Positions 4,654 to 5,037 of a DNA stretch of 5,037 nt are shown here, piece by piece. Position numbers and translations under genes: made by a program. The stretch's first letter is position 1, and every line of letters starts with the position of its first letter. The notes under the pieces are model-generated. The model was not told the origin of the DNA, searched no databases, and worked only from the letters and a program-made list of their open reading frames with translations. Source of the DNA: an uncultured Oscillospiraceae bacterium (GTDB taxonomy: Bacteria; Bacillota; Clostridia; Oscillospirales; Acutalibacteraceae); contig CATXDC010000050.1 of the NCBI GenBank assembly GCA_958366985.1, forward strand, positions 1 to 5,037, read 5' to 3'.

Positions 4654-4876
4654 CAAGAAATGCGTTTGCGCTCTTGGCTGGCTGTTCACCAGCTTCGATT
4701 CGTTTCACTTCATTCAAGCCCTCTCTTATTCGAGTGGCTATTTTTTCTTCTACGGACACTGGCACCAGTTTAAAATCACCGATACGTGAAGTCAGAAAGA
4801 CGGATTCTCCCTGAATAGCACGAAGAAGGGTCGCTGTCTGATTCGTCCGAAATTTGCTCAATGGAATTACTTGCAT
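4643..4876 (-). CDS. Phd/YefM-family antitoxin
   Basis: The preferred ATG at 4876 gives 77 residues. Extending upstream to a TTG at 4906 would place the start codon inside the -7 element, so it is rejected. The first half (MQVIPLSKFRTNQTATLLRA through LTSRIGDFKLVPV, 1-40) has the Phd/YefM pattern of a DNA-binding dimer. The second half (41-77) is charged and helical, as expected for the segment that wraps and blocks the toxin. The antitoxin comes first and overlaps the toxin by 11 bases, as is usual for Phd-type pairs. The repeated GTTAC/GTAAC half-sites over the promoter at 4909-4934 are the likely target for autorepression by antitoxin alone or with toxin. Confidence 0.85.
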   Translation of the reverse strand: MQVIPLSKFRTNQTATLLRAIQGESVFLTSRIGDFKLVPVSVEEKIATRIREGLNEVKRIEAGEQPAKSANAFLDEL

Positions 4877-4902
4877 ATATCTTAAACTTTTTTGATTGTG
4901 AT

Positions 4903-4936
4903 ACAAATGTAACCATTGTTACCGATATTGTAACCA
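4903..4936 (-). promoter_or_regulatory. Toxin-antitoxin promoter overlapped by an operator
   Basis: On the minus strand TACATTTGT (4911-4903) matches the TAnnTTTGY element and lies 26 bases ahead of the antitoxin ATG. The best TTTG upstream is 23 bases away, a little too far, so the -33 part is poor. Three five-base half-sites overlap or adjoin it: GTAAC at 4909-4913, GTTAC at 4918-4922 and GTAAC at 4930-4934, alternating in orientation with gaps of 4 and 7. TGTAACCA is present twice (4908-4915, 4929-4936). Repressor bound here would block the -7 element directly, as in other Phd-type operons. Confidence 0.7.
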
Positions 4937-4975
4937 AATTAATATACTTTAACATGCAGGAAAAAGCTTCAATAA

Positions 4976-4997
4976 CCCCCCACCCCCCCACCCCCCC
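4976..4997. repeat. C6-A-C7-A-C7 tract (G-quadruplex-prone on the minus strand)
   Basis: Three runs of 6, 7 and 7 cytosines are separated by single adenines, an 8-bp unit repeated almost three times. The minus strand has G7-T-G7-T-G6, which meets the usual sequence rule for an intramolecular G-quadruplex. The tract lies between the toxin-antitoxin promoter and the origin region. It may affect replication or transcription locally, or may be replication slippage; the sequence does not decide. Homopolymer lengths are the least reliable bases in the window. Confidence 0.6.
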
Positions 4998-5037
4998 TTA
5001 CGAGGGGGCTTTGTCTTTGTTTTCCCGATTGTTTTTC
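4983..5037. repeat. Second copy of the 55-bp terminal overlap
   Basis: This copy matches 1-55 base for base and should be counted once in the circular map. Its left edge continues into the C-tracts at 4976-4997, showing that the C-rich block has three C-runs in the closed molecule, although only two are visible at the start of the window. Confidence 0.9.

Noticed and set aside
4654..4689. Upstream GTG start for the toxin
   Set aside because: It adds 12 residues unlike the family start and lengthens the overlap with the antitoxin to 47 bases; the ATG at 4653 gives a typical RelE/ParE beginning.
4877..4906. Upstream TTG start for the antitoxin
   Set aside because: It would place the start codon within the -7 promoter element, so it would not be in the message; the ATG at 4876 gives the normal family N-terminus.

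Overview
The window is almost certainly one complete small circular plasmid from a Bacteroidales host (Bacteroides/Parabacteroides type). Bases 1-55 are repeated exactly as 4983-5037, which is what a circular assembly with an uncollapsed overlap looks like, so the molecule is 4982 bp. The Bacteroidota assignment rests on promoters of the TTG-N19/20-TAnnTTTGY class, weak or absent Shine-Dalgarno sequences, a lipoprotein with an acidic export signal just after its lipid-modified Cys, and replication and mobilization proteins of kinds common on small Bacteroides plasmids.

Layout. (1) 4976-4997 and 1-320: origin region with C-tracts, hairpins, an 11-bp alternating CG tract and three iterons (179-252), leading into the promoter at 266-297. 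(2) 321-1720, plus strand: a two-gene operon of an unrecognised 132-residue protein and a Rep_3/RepB-type replication initiator. (3) 1752-2442, plus strand: its own promoter and a predicted surface-exposed lipoprotein, the only obvious cargo gene. (4) 2462-2506: a perfect 19-bp inverted repeat acting as a bidirectional terminator between convergent transcription units. (5) 3980 to 2484, minus strand: a tightly overlapping mobilization operon of MobC-like accessory protein, relaxase, and a protein with one membrane segment. (6) 3981-4311: about 330 bp without a gene, holding the mobC promoter, a 30-bp inverted repeat that is the best oriT candidate, a compact cloverleaf-like fold at 4159-4237, and an orphan plus-strand promoter aimed at the toxin gene. 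(7) 4876 to 4312, minus strand: a Phd/YefM antitoxin and RelE/ParE-type toxin pair with repeated half-sites over its promoter.

The parts fit together as a self-maintaining mobilizable plasmid. Rep and the iterons replicate it, the toxin-antitoxin pair penalises its loss, and the relaxase with its accessory proteins lets it be carried by a conjugative element already in the cell. No self-transfer genes, resistance genes, insertion sequences, CRISPR arrays, rRNA or tRNA genes are visible.

The least explained parts are the lipoprotein, the 132-residue protein ahead of rep, the cloverleaf-like fold beside the mobilization region, and the orphan promoter antisense to the toxin. All homology calls come from reading motifs by eye; no database search was possible.
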